A DNA stretch of 64,000 nucleotides from the NCBI GenBank assembly GCA_964020155.1, contig OZ026566.1:932501-996500 (forward strand), written 5' to 3'. A model generated the notes under the pieces. The model saw nothing but the letters and a program-made list of their open reading frames with translations, searched no databases and was not told where the DNA came from. A program made the translations under genes and the position numbers. Of this stretch, positions 44,698 through 64,000 are shown piece by piece. The DNA comes from Chondrilla cf. caribensis. Its lineage: Eukaryota; Porifera; Demospongiae; Chondrillida; Chondrillidae. Numbering within the stretch: the first letter of the stretch is position 1; the number at the start of each line of letters is the position of its first letter.

Positions 44698-44910
44698 ATG
44701 GCGCAAACTAAATCGGCTGAAAGTGGCTCGAAAAAACAAGACATCAATCTTTTAGAAGTGCCTCTTTCCAAACTACCCAATCTGCCGATTAAGTCTAAAC
44801 TAACGGGAGAGTGTCCCGTACTGCCGTTCACCCCTTTTGTTGATATTACTGATTTATTTGAGCCAGTTGCAAGTACCAGTGAGAGGTCTGGTTGTCGTAT
44901 CACGTGCTAG
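44698..44910 (+). CDS. Small unrecognised ORF (70 aa), divergent from SLC25A16
   Basis: ATG 44698 to TAG 44908-44910. The predicted protein has a Ser/Lys-rich start and a Pro-rich centre (LSKLPNLPIKSKLTGE, VLPFTPFVDITDLFEP). There is no signal peptide or membrane helix. It starts 168 nt from the SLC25A16 start on the opposite strand, consistent with a bidirectional promoter, and ends 160 nt before SEL1L. I do not recognise a family. It may be a real small protein, a first exon, or a chance frame in a CpG-richer promoter region. Confidence 0.35.
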   Translation: MAQTKSAESGSKKQDINLLEVPLSKLPNLPIKSKLTGECPVLPFTPFVDITDLFEPVASTSERSGCRITC

Positions 44911-45070
44911 AGAGTGTTTATTGAAGTTATGTGAATGACATACAATTATTTCGTACAGAAAACCTCGGACAGATATTGGCAAAGCAAAGGGGAAATAATT
45001 TTTTAAACGTATCCAAAGATACACGGACTTTTGAGTCTGGGGTTACGGAATTTTTTATCGGTAGGAAAAG

Positions 45071-58226
<13,156 letters not shown>

Positions 58227-58911
58227 GTCACCGATGATCTTCATTATTATCATATTATGTGTTAATTTTATACTGTAATCCTCAGTTTTATCATAATATT
58301 CTGGACTGTTGTATTTGAATAATCGATGCATGAGTAATTATTTTATCGATCAGACATACAGGTAATGTTTTATAATAATAATATTGTATGTATAAATGAA
58401 CCTACATGGTTACATTATATCTGTTAAAATGTGGATACTAAGGCTGTAACAAAAATTGTATAATTATTGTATAGTTACTAAGTATGATATTAATTTTGCT
58501 TAATATTTAATTTTTCATTTCAACTTCCCATATTATATATGTAATGCTCAGAATATTATATATAATATTATGATTATTATATATATATATATGTTCAAGT
58601 TTAACTTGCATAATAATATACACATTCACTTTTATCTTTCATTTCATGGGATTATGTATATTATGCTGTTATTGCTAGAATCAATTAGATAGCTCACAAT
58701 TACTACTATCTATTGATGAAATAATTGTAATTGATTCAAAAAATACAATTACTACAAGTCATGTATATAAATAAAAACAGCAACATAATGTAATATATTA
58801 CACAATAATACCAACATATTACACAAGTAACACGCAAATCCTGTTATTCCAGCAGAGTATAGAACTTCCATGCTGATGTGGTTGCATGTACATGTGTAGA
58901 CATATGTTCAA
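58227..58911. other. Convergent 3' intergenic between SEL1L and ZFYVE1
   Basis: Very AT-rich, with no gene seen. It holds the 3' UTRs of SEL1L (+) and ZFYVE1 (-). Confidence 0.6.
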
Positions 58912-62792
<3,881 letters not shown>

Positions 62793-63613
62793 CTACGATA
62801 TGAGTAGCATAATATTGTCTACTCCAACAACGAATGAACATGCGTCAGTGGGTGTCTACACACAGTATGAAGACAGTGTGCACAAAGTACACATATTGAC
62901 CTGCCCAGATATTGCATGTGCAAACCAGTCACTGTACAGAGTCTCTATCAAGAGAAAAGATCAACATTTGGCTTGAAACAAATCTTCACATCCTCAAGAA
63001 TAGTGTGATTTACTTTAGGTGGATAATTGCATAGATACGCACATTTACGTGTAGCTACAGGCCTTGCGGTGTCATCAATGGGACTTTATCCTACTTTTCT
63101 CACTACAACCCCCTAGGGTCCAAACTGACACACATTCTTGCACCTAAACATATGCATGTGCACCCTGTAGGGTTGCTGCAGGCCTCGTGGTGACCAGCAA
63201 GAGAATTGCTGTCATTCGTCACCACGGCCTCGCCCTGGTCCAGTATTATCACATGGTAGTCATGTGATGCGACCAATCCCAGTTCATATCTATGTTCTGG
63301 TCACTCGGCACCAAAGCCTCTTCAGAGCCCAAATGACACAATCCCTTCACTGGTACAAATATTAGTGTCATTGAGGCCATAAGAAAAGTCATTACAAGCT
63401 CCTATATATAGCACAATATGATGTCATGTCATGTGACTAAACCTATGTCATGGGGTATGATGTCATGTCATATGTGTACCAGCTACTTCATGTACATGTA
63501 TACACTTACGTATGCATACAATCTAGTTACATACACAATAACTCTGAGGTACACCGGGGACAAACTGGGTGAATCTACTTAGCTAGAACCAGTGTCCTGC
63601 TAAGCTGGCCCAT

Positions 63614-63616
<3 letters not shown>
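62793..63616. other. Upstream of the first recognised ZFYVE1 exon
   Basis: No exon was recognised on either strand. It could be intron or the 5' flank of ZFYVE1; neither a conserved zinc-binding motif nor a promoter signature was seen. Confidence 0.5.
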
Positions 63617-63686
<70 letters not shown>

Positions 63687-63909
63687 ATGAGTGCATGCAG
63701 TGTGAGTGAATGAGTGTGTGTGTGTTTGTGTGTGCATGTGTGCATGCAGTGTGAGTGAATGTGTGTGTGTGTGTGTGTTTGTGTGTGCATGTGTGCATGC
63801 AGTGTGAGTGAATGTGTGTGTGTGTGTGTGTTTGTGTGTGCATGTGTGCATGCAGTGTGAGTGAATGTGTGTGTGTGTGCGCGCACGCGCACGTGTGTGT
63901 GTGTGTATG

Positions 63910-63980
<71 letters not shown>
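63617..63980. repeat. (TG)n with about 50-nt higher-order unit
   Basis: After a TG tract, a unit containing GTGCATGCAGTGTGAGTGAA and a TG run recurs four times, then GCGCGCACGCGCACG and more TG. Confidence 0.95.
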
Positions 63981-63982
<2 letters not shown>

Positions 63983-64000
63983 GCTACAAAACAGTTACAT

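Noticed and set aside
62793..64000. N-terminal zinc-binding exons of ZFYVE1
   Set aside because: Looked for Cys-pair motifs on the minus strand and found none convincing; the exons may be outside the window.

Overview
This is a stretch of an animal nuclear genome, most likely a sponge (probably a demosponge). The genes are split by many GT-AG introns. The proteins are animal-type: SEL1L, ZFYVE1/DFCP1, ZFYVE26, SLC25A16 and short collagens joined to a fibrinogen-like domain. The introns are packed with (CA)n/(TG)n tracts, minisatellites and palindromic GTAC/ACGT/CATG sequence. No bacterial or viral genes were seen. The assignment to sponge is inferred from the collagen/fibrinogen-like family and the compact gene layout; it was not proven.

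Layout. 411-1925 (+): last three visible coding exons of a ZFYVE26/spastizin-like gene. 2464-14693 (+): a tandem cluster with two copies of a five-exon, single-pass membrane protein (fibronectin-III-like plus SEA-like extracellular part) and four copies of a single-exon secreted collagen/fibrinogen-like protein, one of them broken. 14.7-18.1 kb: intergenic, with an 823-bp Mutator-like non-autonomous element. 18088-30469 (+): a nine-exon gene fusing a RING finger to a TKL-type kinase, with a long disordered tail. 31138-42589 (+): a weakly supported gene for a disordered acidic/Ser-rich protein. 43586-44530 (-): intronless SLC25A16-like mitochondrial carrier. 44698-44910 (+): small unrecognised ORF. 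45071-58226 (+): complete 20-exon SEL1L. 58912-62792 (-): ZFYVE1/DFCP1 from its P-loop domain to the C-terminus; its 5' end is not recognised in the window.

All splice joins given for SEL1L, the RING-kinase, ZFYVE1 and the cluster genes were checked for reading phase and stay open. How the genes relate: SEL1L (ER quality control), DFCP1 (ER-derived omegasome/lipid droplet ATPase) and ZFYVE26 (lysosome reformation) are housekeeping membrane-traffic genes whose human counterparts all lie on 14q24-q31, so their proximity here looks like ancient linkage. The 2.4-14.7 kb cluster is the fast-evolving accessory region: its copies are mosaics, one is a pseudogene, and they share promoter motifs. The RING-TKL kinase is the most unusual single protein. 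At least four non-autonomous transposon relics or candidates (Mutator-like, hAT-like, pogo/Tc1-like, and tRNA-derived SINE-like) sit between or inside genes.
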